This document shows positions 33,476 to 42,342 of a DNA stretch of 64,000 nt, piece by piece. Source of the stretch: Agromyces protaetiae (GTDB lineage Bacteria > Actinomycetota > Actinomycetes > Actinomycetales > Microbacteriaceae); NCBI RefSeq assembly GCF_030866785.1, contig NZ_CP133018.1:1302001-1366000 (forward strand), in the 5' to 3' direction. Every line of letters begins with the position of its first letter. Position 1 is the first letter of the stretch. A model generated the notes under the pieces. The model was not told where the DNA came from. It saw only the letters and a program-made list of their open reading frames with translations, and made no database searches. The translations under genes were made by a program, and so were the position numbers.

Positions 33476-34723
33476 TCACCGAGCCCTGAGGCGCGTGAGC
33501 CGGGCGGATGCCTCTTCGAGGACGTCCCGGCGCTTGCAGAACGCGAACCGCACGAGGTTCGCGACGTCGCCGCGACGCTCGGCCGGCACGAACGCCGACA
33601 CCGGCACGCCCACGACGCCCGCGAGCTCGGGCAGTCGACGGCACAGCGTCTCGCCGTCGTCCCAGCGGCCGTCGGCGACCCCGGCCAGCGGTGCCGCATC
33701 GGCGACGATGAAGTAGCCCGCCGCCGGGAGGGACACCCCGAACCCGGCGGCGGTGAGCCCGTCCGCGAGCAGGTCGCGCTTGGCGCGGAGCGCGTCGGCG
33801 GCGGCCGTGAAATAGGAGTCGGGCAGGTCGAGTCCGGCCGCGATCGCGGGCTGGAACGGCCCGCCGTTCACATACGTCAGGTACTGCTTCACCGCGAGCA
33901 CCGCCGTGATGAGCGGAGCCGGCCCGGTGACCCAGCCGATCTTCCAGCCGGTGGTGTTGAACGTCTTGCCGCCGGACGAGATCGAGAGGGTGCGCGCCCA
34001 GGCGCCGGGGAGCGTCGCCACCGGCACGTGGCGGCCGTCGAAGACGAGGTGCTCATAGACCTCGTCGGTGACGATCAACGCGTCATGGTGTTCGGCGAGC
34101 TCGACCACCAGCTCGAGGACGTCGCGGTCGAGCACGGCGCCGGTGGGGTTGTGCGGCGAGTTGACGAGGACGAGCCGGGTGCGATCGGTGACCGCGGCGC
34201 GGAGCTCGTCGGGGTCGGGGCGCCAATCCGGCCGCTCGGCGTCGGGGGTCCAGCGCAGCGGTACGGTGCGGAGCACACCGCCCGCTCGCGCCACGAGCGC
34301 CGAATAGGCGTCGTATGCGGGCTCGAACGCGACGACCTCGTCGCCCGGCTCGACGAAGGCGAGGATCGTGGCGGCCAGCGCTTCGGTGGCGCCGGCCGTG
34401 ACCAGCACTTCCGTCGAGGCATCCGTCTCGAGGCCGTACCATCTCGCCTGGTGACGCGCGATGGCCTCGCGCAGCACGGGCACACCGGGGCCGGGCGGGT
34501 ACTGGTTGAGCCCCGACGCGATGGCCTCGCGTGCGGCCTCGAGCACCTCGGGCGGTCCATCCTCGTCGGGGAAGCCCTGCCCGAGGTTGATCGCACCGCT
34601 CGCGAGGGCCAGCGCACTCATCTCGGCGAAGATCGTGGGCCGCACGCTGCCGTCCGCCGCGAGCAGGCCCGCGCCTGCCGCCGTGCGCTGCCAAGGGAGA
34701 AGGGGGTTGGGCGTCACCGTCAC
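33476..34723 (-). CDS. PLP-dependent class I/II aminotransferase
   Basis: This 415-residue fold-type I enzyme has NSPHNPTGAV (cofactor pocket), TDEVYEHLVF (PLP-ring Asp and Tyr), SSGGKTFNTTGWKIGW (Schiff-base lysine) and the closing RFAFCK that holds the substrate-carboxylate arginine. The look is that of glutamine/kynurenine/methionine transaminases (YbdL/KAT type). Several in-frame GTGs cluster at the start. I took 34723 because it lies exactly 6 nt after a TACGGT -10, the leaderless spacing seen elsewhere in the window. The neighbouring Nit-type amidase suggests glutamine transaminase K activity. Confidence 0.9.
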   Translation of the reverse strand: MTVTPNPLLPWQRTAAGAGLLAADGSVRPTIFAEMSALALASGAINLGQGFPDEDGPPEVLEAAREAIASGLNQYPPGPGVPVLREAIARHQARWYGLETDASTEVLVTAGATEALAATILAFVEPGDEVVAFEPAYDAYSALVARAGGVLRTVPLRWTPDAERPDWRPDPDELRAAVTDRTRLVLVNSPHNPTGAVLDRDVLELVVELAEHHDALIVTDEVYEHLVFDGRHVPVATLPGAWARTLSISSGGKTFNTTGWKIGWVTGPAPLITAVLAVKQYLTYVNGGPFQPAIAAGLDLPDSYFTAAADALRAKRDLLADGLTAAGFGVSLPAAGYFIVADAAPLAGVADGRWDDGETLCRRLPELAGVVGVPVSAFVPAERRGDVANLVRFAFCKRRDVLEEASARLTRLRAR

Positions 34724-34729
34724 GCTCAC

Positions 34730-34735
34730 ACCGTA
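34730..34735 (-). promoter_or_regulatory. -10 element deciding the aminotransferase start
   Basis: Minus-strand TACGGT, 6 nt, then GTG 34723. An upstream GTG at 34729 would directly abut the -10. Confidence 0.5.
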
Positions 34736-34868
34736 TGCCAGGTTCCGGTCGCTACGCTGGGCGCGGCATCCGGATGACTCCAGGTGAAGCGATAGCGAGT
34801 TCATAGACTTCGCCGATCCACCGCACAGGGTGCGGGGTGAGAGTGGGGATCGCTTGAAAGGAGCAGAC

Positions 34869-36740
34869 ATGACCGATCACCAGCACGGCCCGGCCCAGGG
34901 GGAGCCCACGGAGCCTCGTCAGCCGGCAGAGGGCGCGCCCGAGGCCGCCGCCACGGCTGAGACCGCGAGCACCGCTCCCGCCACGCCCGCAGCCCCGGCC
35001 GCACCGACCTCGGACGCGCAGTCCGCTTCGCCGGCTGCCCCGGTCTCGATGCCGGCCCCGCCCGCAGCCCCGGCCGCACAGCCGGCCGGCCACACCGAAC
35101 CGACGGCCCAGACGGCGCAGGCGACCACGCCGACGGCGCAGACGGCGCCGACGGAGCCGGTCGCGCCCGCAGCTTCCGCTCCCGCTGCGCAGGAGCCGAC
35201 TGCGCCGACGGGCACCGTCTACGCGCCCGGCCAGACGCCGCAGCCGTACCACGCGCCGCAGTACAGTCACCAGTCTTCGACGCCCGCCGCACCGGCGCAG
35301 CAGTACTACGGACAGCAGCACCCGCAGCAGCAGGCGCAGCCGGCCCCCTACGGGCAGCACGCCGGTCACCAGGCACCCGGCCCGCACGGCGCGGGCGGCC
35401 AGGCGCCGACGGCGCACCACGCGCAGACGCAGCCGACGCAGCCGCTTCCGGGCGCGCCCGGCTCGGTTCCGCCGGCCTTCGGCGGCCCCGGCACCCCCGG
35501 CGCCCCCGCGGACGGGGCGTCGGCCGGGCAGCCCAAGCCGCGACGGGTCGGGCTCGGGGTCGCCGCGGCGATCGTCGCCGCCGCGCTCATCGGTGGCGCC
35601 TCTGGCGCCGGCATCACGGCGCTCGTCGGTGGCGACCGGTCGACCGGCGCGGTCGAGTCCTCGGCCACCGGCACCCAGAACATCGTGGTCAACGACACCG
35701 ACTCGGTGAACGAGATCACGGCCGTCGCCGCCAAGGCCAGCCCATCCGTCGTGACGATCTCCGTCGCCGGCGGGCAGGGCGCCGGCACCGGATCAGGCAT
35801 CATCATCTCCGAAGACGGCTACGTGCTCACGAACACGCACGTCGTCACGCTCGACGGCACGACCGGTGAGCCCACCATCCAGGTGAAGGCGAGCGATGGC
35901 CGCCTCTACACGGCCGACCTCATCGGGACCGACCCGATGTCCGACCTCGCGGTGATCAAGCTCCAGGATGCTTCCGGCCTGCAGGCGCTCGACTTCGCCG
36001 ACTCCGACGCGCTCAACGTCGGTGACGTGGCGATCGCGATCGGGGCGCCGCTCGGACTCTCCGGCACCGTGACCAACGGCATCGTGAGCGCCCTGAACCG
36101 CAGCATCGACGTGAAGTCGTCGGCCGTCCCCGAGTCGCCGGAAGACAGCCGCGAGGGCGAGAGCCAGCAGCCGTTCGACTTCTGGAACTTCGACATCCCC
36201 GGTCAGGAAGGCGGACAGCAGACGCAGTCCGGCGGCACGATCTCCATCCCGGTGATCCAGACCGACGCGGCGATCAACCCCGGGAACTCGGGTGGCGCAC
36301 TCGTCGACTCGGAGGGCAAGATCATCGGCGTCAACGTCGCGATCCTCTCCGCGGGCGGAGCGTCCGGCCAGGCCGGGAACATCGGCGTCGGCTTCGCCGT
36401 CCCGTCGAACCTCGCCCAGCGGGTCGCACAGGAGCTCATCGAAGACGGTTCGGCCAGCCACGGCCTCCTCGGCGCGACGGTGACGAGCGCCCAGGCCGAG
36501 GCGGACGCCACGAACGTCGGCGCCTTGATCACCGAGGTCACGCAGGGCGGCGCTGCGGCGTCGGCCGGGCTGCAGGCCGGTGACGTGGTGACCGAGTTCA
36601 ACGGCGTCCAGATCACCGACCAGACCGACCTCACGGCGCAGGTCCGCGCACAGGCCGGCGGCGCGACGGCGCAGCTCACCTACCAGCGCGGTGATGAGAC
36701 GAACACGATCGAGGTCACCCTCGGCACGTTCGAAGGCTGA
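34869..36740 (+). CDS. HtrA/DegP-like serine protease with PDZ domain
   Basis: This 623-residue protein is a membrane-anchored trypsin-like protease. Residues 1-220 form an Ala/Pro/Gln/Thr-rich cytosolic tail with Gln-His stretches (QQYYGQQHPQQQ). One helix follows at about 225-250, then the protease domain with His324 (LTNTHVV), Asp359 (MSDLAVIK) and Ser474 (GNSGGAL). A C-terminal PDZ domain carries GLLGATV and GLQAGDVVTEFNG. HtrA proteins degrade or refold damaged exported proteins. The ATG follows AAAGGAG, and a 17-bp stem terminator ends the gene. Confidence 0.94.
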   Translation: MTDHQHGPAQGEPTEPRQPAEGAPEAAATAETASTAPATPAAPAAPTSDAQSASPAAPVSMPAPPAAPAAQPAGHTEPTAQTAQATTPTAQTAPTEPVAPAASAPAAQEPTAPTGTVYAPGQTPQPYHAPQYSHQSSTPAAPAQQYYGQQHPQQQAQPAPYGQHAGHQAPGPHGAGGQAPTAHHAQTQPTQPLPGAPGSVPPAFGGPGTPGAPADGASAGQPKPRRVGLGVAAAIVAAALIGGASGAGITALVGGDRSTGAVESSATGTQNIVVNDTDSVNEITAVAAKASPSVVTISVAGGQGAGTGSGIIISEDGYVLTNTHVVTLDGTTGEPTIQVKASDGRLYTADLIGTDPMSDLAVIKLQDASGLQALDFADSDALNVGDVAIAIGAPLGLSGTVTNGIVSALNRSIDVKSSAVPESPEDSREGESQQPFDFWNFDIPGQEGGQQTQSGGTISIPVIQTDAAINPGNSGGALVDSEGKIIGVNVAILSAGGASGQAGNIGVGFAVPSNLAQRVAQELIEDGSASHGLLGATVTSAQAEADATNVGALITEVTQGGAAASAGLQAGDVVTEFNGVQITDQTDLTAQVRAQAGGATAQLTYQRGDETNTIEVTLGTFEG

Positions 36741-36750
36741 GTTAGCCACC

Positions 36751-36788
36751 CGAGCGGGGCCGGCGCCGTCGGGCGCCGGCCCCGCTCG
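36751..36788 (+). terminator. Terminator after the HtrA-like protease gene
   Basis: A perfect 17-bp stem, starting CGAGCGGGG on the left and ending CCCCGCTCG on the right, surrounds GTCG. No T-tract follows. Confidence 0.75.
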
Positions 36789-36862
36789 CGTCCATGGCCG
36801 GCCGACGCCCCTCGGGCCCGGTGCGCTGCTAGGCTCGATCGACCGAGCACGAGTGAGGACCC

Positions 36863-37918
36863 TTGCCCCAAGAGCCACCCGAGGCGACGCCGTCGCCACG
36901 CGTCGGCGTCTCTTACGTCATGCCGGTGCTGAACGACGTCTCGCACGTCAGGGCGGCCGTGGCGTCGATCCTCGAACAGGACTACGACGGCCCCGTCGAG
37001 GTGCTGATCGCGCTCGGGCCCTCGATCGACGGCACCGGCGAGCTCGTCGCCGACCTCGCCGCGCGCGACGAGCGGGTGCGCGTCCTCGACAACGAGGTCG
37101 GCTCGACCCCCGCCGGTCTGAACCTCGGCATACGCGCGGCGCAGTATCCCGTCGTCGTCCGGGTCGACTCGCACTCGATGCTTCCGCCGCAGTACACCCG
37201 TGTCGCGGTGGCGACGCTCGAGCGCACCGGCGCAGACAATGTCGGCGGTGTCATGGCCGCGCGCGGCGAGACGCCGTTCGAGCGGGCGGTCGCGCTCGCG
37301 TACAGCACCAAGGTCGGGCTCGGCGGCACGAAGCTGCACATCGGCGGGCCCGAAGGCCCGGCCGAGACGGTGTACCTCGGCGTGTTCCGCACCGACGCCC
37401 TGCACCGCGTCGGGCTCTTCGACGAGGACATCAAGCGCGGTCAGGACTGGGAGCTCAACCGGCGGCTGCGCGAGCACGGCGGCACCGTGTGGTTCACACC
37501 CGAGCTCTCCGTGACCTACCGGCCGCGATCGAGCCTCGGCCGCCTGGCCCGTCAAATGTTCTCGACCGGGTTATGGCGTGGCGAGCTCGCACGCCGGTTC
37601 CCCGCGGCGAACGGCCTCCGCTATTTCGTCCCGCCGGCGATGGTCGTCGGCGTCGGCCTCGGCCTGCTCGCCGGAATCGCGGGCGTCGTGCAGGCCGCGC
37701 TCGGCCAGACGCCGTGGCTGCTCCTCGGATTCGCGATCCCCGCGGTGTACGCCGCGTTCGTGTGCGCGGCGACCGTCCGATACGCTCGCGGATCGGGTGC
37801 TGCGACGGCGAGCCGATTCCTGGTGGTGCTGCCGTGCATCCACATCGCATGGGGATCCGGCTTCGTGCTCGGATACCTCTCGCTCGCGAAGAACATCGCG
37901 CGACACACGGGAAGGTGA
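36863..37918 (+). CDS. GT2 family glycosyltransferase with C-terminal membrane helices
   Basis: This 351-residue enzyme has a GT-A catalytic half: VSYVMPVLNDVSHV nucleotide strand, GSTPAGLNLGIRAA, the DxD-like VRVDSHSML, and the base region KRGQDWELNRRLREHG. Two or three membrane helices follow, at about 250-340. This design is common in transferases building wall or exopolysaccharide on lipid carriers. It starts with TTG after GAGGA; no better start exists before the conserved strand. It opens a four-gene plus-strand cluster with a CDP-alcohol phosphotransferase, another GT2 and a TagF-like enzyme. Confidence 0.88.
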   Translation: MPQEPPEATPSPRVGVSYVMPVLNDVSHVRAAVASILEQDYDGPVEVLIALGPSIDGTGELVADLAARDERVRVLDNEVGSTPAGLNLGIRAAQYPVVVRVDSHSMLPPQYTRVAVATLERTGADNVGGVMAARGETPFERAVALAYSTKVGLGGTKLHIGGPEGPAETVYLGVFRTDALHRVGLFDEDIKRGQDWELNRRLREHGGTVWFTPELSVTYRPRSSLGRLARQMFSTGLWRGELARRFPAANGLRYFVPPAMVVGVGLGLLAGIAGVVQAALGQTPWLLLGFAIPAVYAAFVCAATVRYARGSGAATASRFLVVLPCIHIAWGSGFVLGYLSLAKNIARHTGR

Positions 37919-37922
37919 GGGG

Positions 37923-38729
37923 ATGAGCTCAGCCGGCTACGCACGACCCACGAGCATCGCCGAGCTCAAGGCCGTGACGCAACCGCCCGAGGTGCGCCTG
38001 CGGCGCAATGCCGAGCACTGGACCGCGTCGTTGTATCTCCGGCGGCTGTCGCCGTACCTCACCTGGCTGCTGCTGCACACCCGCATCTCGGCCAACGGCG
38101 TGACCGGGTTGATGATCCTCGTCGGCTGGTCGACGGCTGCCGCGCTCCTCATCCCGGGCATCTGGGGCGCGTTGCTCGCGGTCGTGCTGGGTCAGCTGCA
38201 GATGCTCATCGACTGCTGTGACGGCGAGGTCGCGAGATGGCGGAAGACCTCCTCGCCCGCCGGGGTGTTCCTCGACAAGGTCGGGCACTACACGACCGAG
38301 GCGTTGATCCCGATCGCGCTCGGCATCCGCGCGGCCGCCTACCCACTCGAGTTCCCGGCCGACTTCCTCTGGACGACCGTCGGTGCGATGCTCGCGCTCG
38401 TCATCGTGCTCAACAAGGCGCTCAACGACATGGTCCACGTGGCGCGGGCGAACGCCGGCCTGGCCAAGCTCGCCGACACCCACGGCGAGACTGCGCCGCG
38501 AGGTGGACTGGTCGCGAAGCTCCGCCGCGCGGCGAAGTTCCTGCCGTTCCACCGGCTGTACCACTCGGTCGAGCTCACGCTCATCGCGTTCGCTGCGGCG
38601 CTCGTGGGCCTCATCGTCGGGCAGCCGTTCGTCGACCGTGTCGTGGTCGCAGCGTTGCTGCCGCTGGCCGTCCTGGCGCTCGTCGGTCATTTCGTCGCGA
38701 TCATGGCGAGCCGCCGTGTCCGGGCCTGA
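37923..38729 (+). CDS. CDP-alcohol phosphatidyltransferase family protein, altered active site
   Basis: This 268-residue membrane enzyme has the family motif at 97-122: Asp97, Asp100, Gly101, Ala104-Arg105, Gly114 and Asp118 are in place, but the fourth position, normally aspartate and the proposed catalytic base, is His122. Members transfer a phospho-alcohol from a CDP-linked donor to lipid or sugar acceptors. Context (glycosyltransferases, TagF-like enzyme, exporter, nucleotidyltransferase) suggests a wall polymer rather than housekeeping phospholipid. The ATG lies four bases after the previous stop, and the end overlaps the next gene by 14 bases. Confidence 0.85.
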   Translation: MSSAGYARPTSIAELKAVTQPPEVRLRRNAEHWTASLYLRRLSPYLTWLLLHTRISANGVTGLMILVGWSTAAALLIPGIWGALLAVVLGQLQMLIDCCDGEVARWRKTSSPAGVFLDKVGHYTTEALIPIALGIRAAAYPLEFPADFLWTTVGAMLALVIVLNKALNDMVHVARANAGLAKLADTHGETAPRGGLVAKLRRAAKFLPFHRLYHSVELTLIAFAAALVGLIVGQPFVDRVVVAALLPLAVLALVGHFVAIMASRRVRA

Positions 38730-39687
38730 CGGCGCTCACGGGCCTGACGGCGCCCGCCAGCCCGGCGCCCGCGAGCCCGGCGCCCGCGAGCCCGGTGCCC
38801 GCGAGCCCGACGGCCCGCGCCCACGCGTCGGCGTGGTCGTGCTCACGATGGGGCGGCGCCCCGACGACCTCGCCAGGGGCATCGAGAGCGTGCTCGCGCA
38901 GCGCGAGGTCGTGACCGACGTGGTCGTCGTCGGCAACGGCTGGGATCCGGCGACCTCCATGCTTCCGGCGGGCGTGAAGACCGTGCACCTGCCCGAGAAC
39001 CTCGGCATCCCGGCCGGGCGTAACCGCGGGGTGCCGCACGTCGAGGGCGAGGTGCTGTTCTTCCTCGATGACGACGCTTTCCTCCCGCACGACGACTTCC
39101 TCGCTCGCGGCTGCCGGATGCTCGCCGAACGCCCGGACCTCGGCCTCATCCAGCCCCGAGTGGTCGACCCCACCGGGCTCACCGCCCCGCGCCGATGGAT
39201 CCCGCGCATCCGCAAGGGGGACCCCGAGACATCCGGCGACGTGTTCTCCTGCTGGGAAGGCGCGGTGCTCATGCCCCGCCCCGTGTTCGACGCGGCCGGC
39301 GGCTGGGGGGACCCGTATTTCTACGCGCACGAGGGCATCGAGCTCGCCTGGCGCGTCTGGGACACCGGGCATCGCGCCTGGTACGCGGGCGACCTCGAGG
39401 CGGGGCATCCGGTCATCGATCCGGCCCGCCACGCCGAGTACTACCGTCTCAACGCCCGCAACCGGGTATGGCTCGCGAAACGCAACCTGCCCGCCCCGCT
39501 CGTGCCCGTCTACGTCGGCACCTGGACGGCGATCCAGGTGCTCCGCTGGGCCCGCCGCCCGGCGGCGCTCCGCGCCTGGTTCGGCGGATGGCGCGCCGGG
39601 TGGCGCGAGCAGCCGGGCGGGCGCCGGGCGATGCGCTGGCGCACCGTGTGGCGGATGACCCGGGCCGGCCGGCCGCCGATCGTGTGA
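38716..39687 (+). CDS. GT2 family glycosyltransferase with repeat-bearing N-terminus
   Basis: This 323-residue enzyme has a GT-A domain: VGVVVLTMGRRP, then NLGIPAGRNRGV, then the metal-binding FFLDDDAFLP, then SCWEGAVLMPRPVFD and HEGIELAWRVWDTG. This is the rhamnosyltransferase/mycofactocin-like GT2 pattern. The first 35 residues are low complexity, made of GPDGA and three PGARE units. GTG start at 38716, inside the preceding gene, indicating coupling. It probably adds a sugar to the wall polymer assembled by its neighbours. Confidence 0.87.
   Translation: MSGPDGAHGPDGARQPGAREPGAREPGAREPDGPRPRVGVVVLTMGRRPDDLARGIESVLAQREVVTDVVVVGNGWDPATSMLPAGVKTVHLPENLGIPAGRNRGVPHVEGEVLFFLDDDAFLPHDDFLARGCRMLAERPDLGLIQPRVVDPTGLTAPRRWIPRIRKGDPETSGDVFSCWEGAVLMPRPVFDAAGGWGDPYFYAHEGIELAWRVWDTGHRAWYAGDLEAGHPVIDPARHAEYYRLNARNRVWLAKRNLPAPLVPVYVGTWTAIQVLRWARRPAALRAWFGGWRAGWREQPGGRRAMRWRTVWRMTRAGRPPIV
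38761..38805. repeat. Three 15-bp in-frame tandem repeats
   Basis: The unit CCCGGCGCCCGCGAG occurs three times (third copy with one T) and encodes PGARE near the N-terminus of the GT2 enzyme. It may vary in copy number between strains. Confidence 0.8.
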
Positions 39688-39714
39688 TCGGTGCCGGTGA
39701 CCCGCCGAGGTCGC

Positions 39715-39720
39715 TACCCT
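39715..39720 (+). promoter_or_regulatory. -10 element of a leaderless transcript
   Basis: TACCCT, 6 nt, then GTG 39727. It selects this GTG over the upstream ATG at 39691. Confidence 0.55.
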
Positions 39721-39726
39721 TGTTCA

Positions 39727-41022
39727 GTGGGATTTCGGACTGACGCACGGCGCACCATCAAGCTCGTGAGGAACGTCCTGGCCTCGCGCCGTGCGCAACG
39801 CACGCTCGCCGCGGAACTCGCGGCCAGGCCGCGGCTCGAGCCGCACCGGTACAAGATCGGCGTGTACTTCGCCGACGGCAAGGTCAATCTCTACCAGCTG
39901 CGCCAGTGGTACGCGCCGCTCGCCGAGCTCGCCAAGACGCATCCGGTGCTCATCCTCAGCCGGGCATCGGGTGCGGCGCTCGCGCTGCTCGAGGAGTCGC
40001 CGGTGCCCGTCGCATACGTGCGACGCGTCGCCGAGCTCGAGCAGGTGATCCACGAGCAGGATCTGCACGTGATCTTCTACGTGAACCAGAACGCGAAGAA
40101 CTTCCAGATGATGCGATACGGGCGTCGCTGGCACGTGTTCATCAACCACGGCGAGTCCGACAAGATGTACATGACCACGAACCAGTTCAAGGCGTACGAC
40201 TACGCCCTGATCGCCGGCGACGCGGCCAGGGCGCGGCTGTCGAAGGTGCTGTGGGACTACGACCTCGACAAGCGCGCTATCGCGATCGGCCGCCCGCAGG
40301 CCGACCACTATTCGGGTGTGTTGCCGTACACGCCCGACGACCGCGAGGTCGTGCTGTACGCGCCCACCTGGGAGGGTGACCGGGCGGCGGCGGCCTACGG
40401 CTCGATCGCGTCGCACGGCGTGCATCTCGTGCGCGCGCTGCTCGCCTCGGGGCGGCACCGGGTGATCTACCGGCCGCATCCGCGCTCGGGCGTGATCGAT
40501 CACGCCTACGACGCCGCGAATCGCGAGATCACACAGGCGATCCACGAGGCGAACGTCGAGGACCCGGGTGCGCAGCACATCGTCGACGACGGCGCCGAGC
40601 TCGGCTGGCAGCTCGCCGCGGCCGACGTCGCCGTGGTCGACGTCTCCGCAATGGTGTACGACCGCCTCGCGGCGGGCAAACCGCTGCTCATCACCCGTCC
40701 CGTGAACCCGGGCGCCGAGATCGACACCGGCGGCTACCTCGGCGCGTGCGAGTGGCTCGACGCCGGCCCCGGGGAGTCGATGCTCGCGCGACTCGACGAG
40801 GTCGCGCACGACCAGACCGCGCTCGAGCGGCTCGGCGTCTGGGTCGAGCGCTACTTCGGCGACATGACGCCCGGTGCGACGACGCGGCGCTTCCATGCGG
40901 CGGTCGAGCACCTGTTCGCCGAGTGGGAGCGGTTCGCGGCGCTGCACGCCGGCGACGGCGAGATCGACGAGCACGACGAGCGCGCTGACGCGATCGACGA
41001 CGACCTCGAGGCGACCGCGTAG
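39727..41022 (+). CDS. CDP-glycerol glycerophosphotransferase (TagB/TagF)-like protein
   Basis: This 431-residue peripheral enzyme follows the TagB/TagF C-terminal fold: WHVFINHGESDK, ALIAGDAARAR, VVLYAPTWEGDRA, RVIYRPHPRSG with the conserved HPR, and DVAVVDVSAMVYDRLAAGKPLL, which places the donor diphosphate. Family members add glycerol-phosphate or ribitol-phosphate units from CDP donors to build teichoic acids. The acidic tail (about 405-431) is unusual. It has its own leaderless promoter at the end of the cluster, so it may be expressed independently of the upstream genes. Confidence 0.85.
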   Translation: MGFRTDARRTIKLVRNVLASRRAQRTLAAELAARPRLEPHRYKIGVYFADGKVNLYQLRQWYAPLAELAKTHPVLILSRASGAALALLEESPVPVAYVRRVAELEQVIHEQDLHVIFYVNQNAKNFQMMRYGRRWHVFINHGESDKMYMTTNQFKAYDYALIAGDAARARLSKVLWDYDLDKRAIAIGRPQADHYSGVLPYTPDDREVVLYAPTWEGDRAAAAYGSIASHGVHLVRALLASGRHRVIYRPHPRSGVIDHAYDAANREITQAIHEANVEDPGAQHIVDDGAELGWQLAAADVAVVDVSAMVYDRLAAGKPLLITRPVNPGAEIDTGGYLGACEWLDAGPGESMLARLDEVAHDQTALERLGVWVERYFGDMTPGATTRRFHAAVEHLFAEWERFAALHAGDGEIDEHDERADAIDDDLEATA

Positions 41023-41200
41023 CACCGCCCGGGCCCGCCGTGCGACGCCCGCCGTGCGTGTGCGTGTTTCACCGGCAGCGGATCCGCCCGCCCCTGGTCG
41101 CGCGTGACCTACACGCGAGCGGGCGCGGATGGTGGGTTCTGGCCGCTGCGACGCGCCATCCGCGACCGTTCGATGCCGGCTCGCGGCTTGCGGCTAACGG

Positions 41201-42208
41201 CTAGCGGCTGTGGTGGGGGGCGTCGGGTTCGTCGGGGGCGCTCGGCTCGGCGGCGGGCTTGCGGGTGAGCGCGCCACGTGCGCCTCGCGCGGCGCGGCCG
41301 GTCGCCGCGCCCACGTCACGGATGCCTCGGGCCGAGGCCTTCGCGAGACCGCCGATGGCCGCGCCGGCACGGGCCGCTCCGCGGCCGACGGACTGCAGCG
41401 CCGACTCGTCGCCGCGCGGCTCGAGCTCGGCGGGCACCACGGCGGGTGCCTGCCCGAACGCCAGGCGGGACTGCGTGAGCACGCGTCGGCCGAGCACGTG
41501 GTTGCCGATGCCGCCGATGGCGGCGCCGACGCCGAACGGCAGCGCCTTGCCGAGCCAGCCGACGCCGCCGCGCACCGCGAACTGCTTGATGAACACGTGG
41601 CGCAGCCGGTCGACGACCGTGCCCATGACCGCTTTCGGGAGCGTGTTGGTGATGAGCTCGCCCCAGTAGACGTTGCGGGCGACGCCCGTGCCGGTGGCCT
41701 GCCCCGCGAACTGGCGCACGAGGTCGCTGCCCTCTTTGCCGAGCATGAGCGTCATGACGAGCGCGCGAGCGCGTTCCGGGCTCTCGACCGGGATGCCGTG
41801 CACCTCGGCGACCGACTGGCCGAACAGGGCGGTGGCCTCGAGGAAGCCGGCGGTCTCCACACCCGACAGCGCGAGCGTCACGCCCGTGCCGATGCCCGGG
41901 ATGACGGCGGTCGCGCCGACGGCGGCGCCGCCGGTGGTCACCGCGGCGAGGTAGCGCTGTTCGAGGATGCGCACGAGTCGCTCGGGGGTCGCCTCGGGTG
42001 CGCGGCGGCGGATGCTCCGCAGGTGCGCCAGCACGACGGGCCGCTGGATGGCGAGGGCGAGGTCGATGCCCCGCTCGAAGCCGTGCGCCCGACCCTCCGC
42101 CGACGGCGGCGCGGCCGCGTCGCCCGGGCCGCCGGGCTCGCCGGGCTCGCCGGACTCGCGGGGCGCTTCGGTCCCCATCGAGGTGATCTTGTGCACGCGC
42201 TCGGACAT
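41201..42208 (-). CDS. Hypothetical protein, possibly EcsC-like
   Basis: I do not firmly recognise this 335-residue protein. Residues 80-125 hold a Gly/Ala-rich hydrophobic region (TTGGAAVGATAVIPGIGTG), and a second one (about 210-235) contains GVGAAIGGIGNHVLGRR. Both faintly recall EcsC-family proteins. The N-terminus is Pro/Gly-rich, and the last 70 residues are Ala/Arg/Gly-rich and basic. The ATG lies 6 nt after TAGGAT, a leaderless arrangement. It sits opposite in strand between the TagF-like gene and the exporter genes. Confidence 0.55.
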   Translation of the reverse strand: MSERVHKITSMGTEAPRESGEPGEPGGPGDAAAPPSAEGRAHGFERGIDLALAIQRPVVLAHLRSIRRRAPEATPERLVRILEQRYLAAVTTGGAAVGATAVIPGIGTGVTLALSGVETAGFLEATALFGQSVAEVHGIPVESPERARALVMTLMLGKEGSDLVRQFAGQATGTGVARNVYWGELITNTLPKAVMGTVVDRLRHVFIKQFAVRGGVGWLGKALPFGVGAAIGGIGNHVLGRRVLTQSRLAFGQAPAVVPAELEPRGDESALQSVGRGAARAGAAIGGLAKASARGIRDVGAATGRAARGARGALTRKPAAEPSAPDEPDAPHHSR

Positions 42209-42214
42209 GCGCCG

Positions 42215-42220
42215 ATCCTA
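42215..42220 (-). promoter_or_regulatory. -10 element of a leaderless transcript
   Basis: Minus-strand TAGGAT, 6 nt, then ATG 42208. Confidence 0.5.
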
Positions 42221-42342
42221 AGCGCACTTCCTCGACGGTCGCCCGGGCTTGCGCCCGGCCAGAGGAGGTTGGAATCGCGATACCCGGGTGCCCCGGATGT
42301 CGCTCAGAGCGAGAGGTGGCGTTCGAGCGCGCCGATGCGGGG

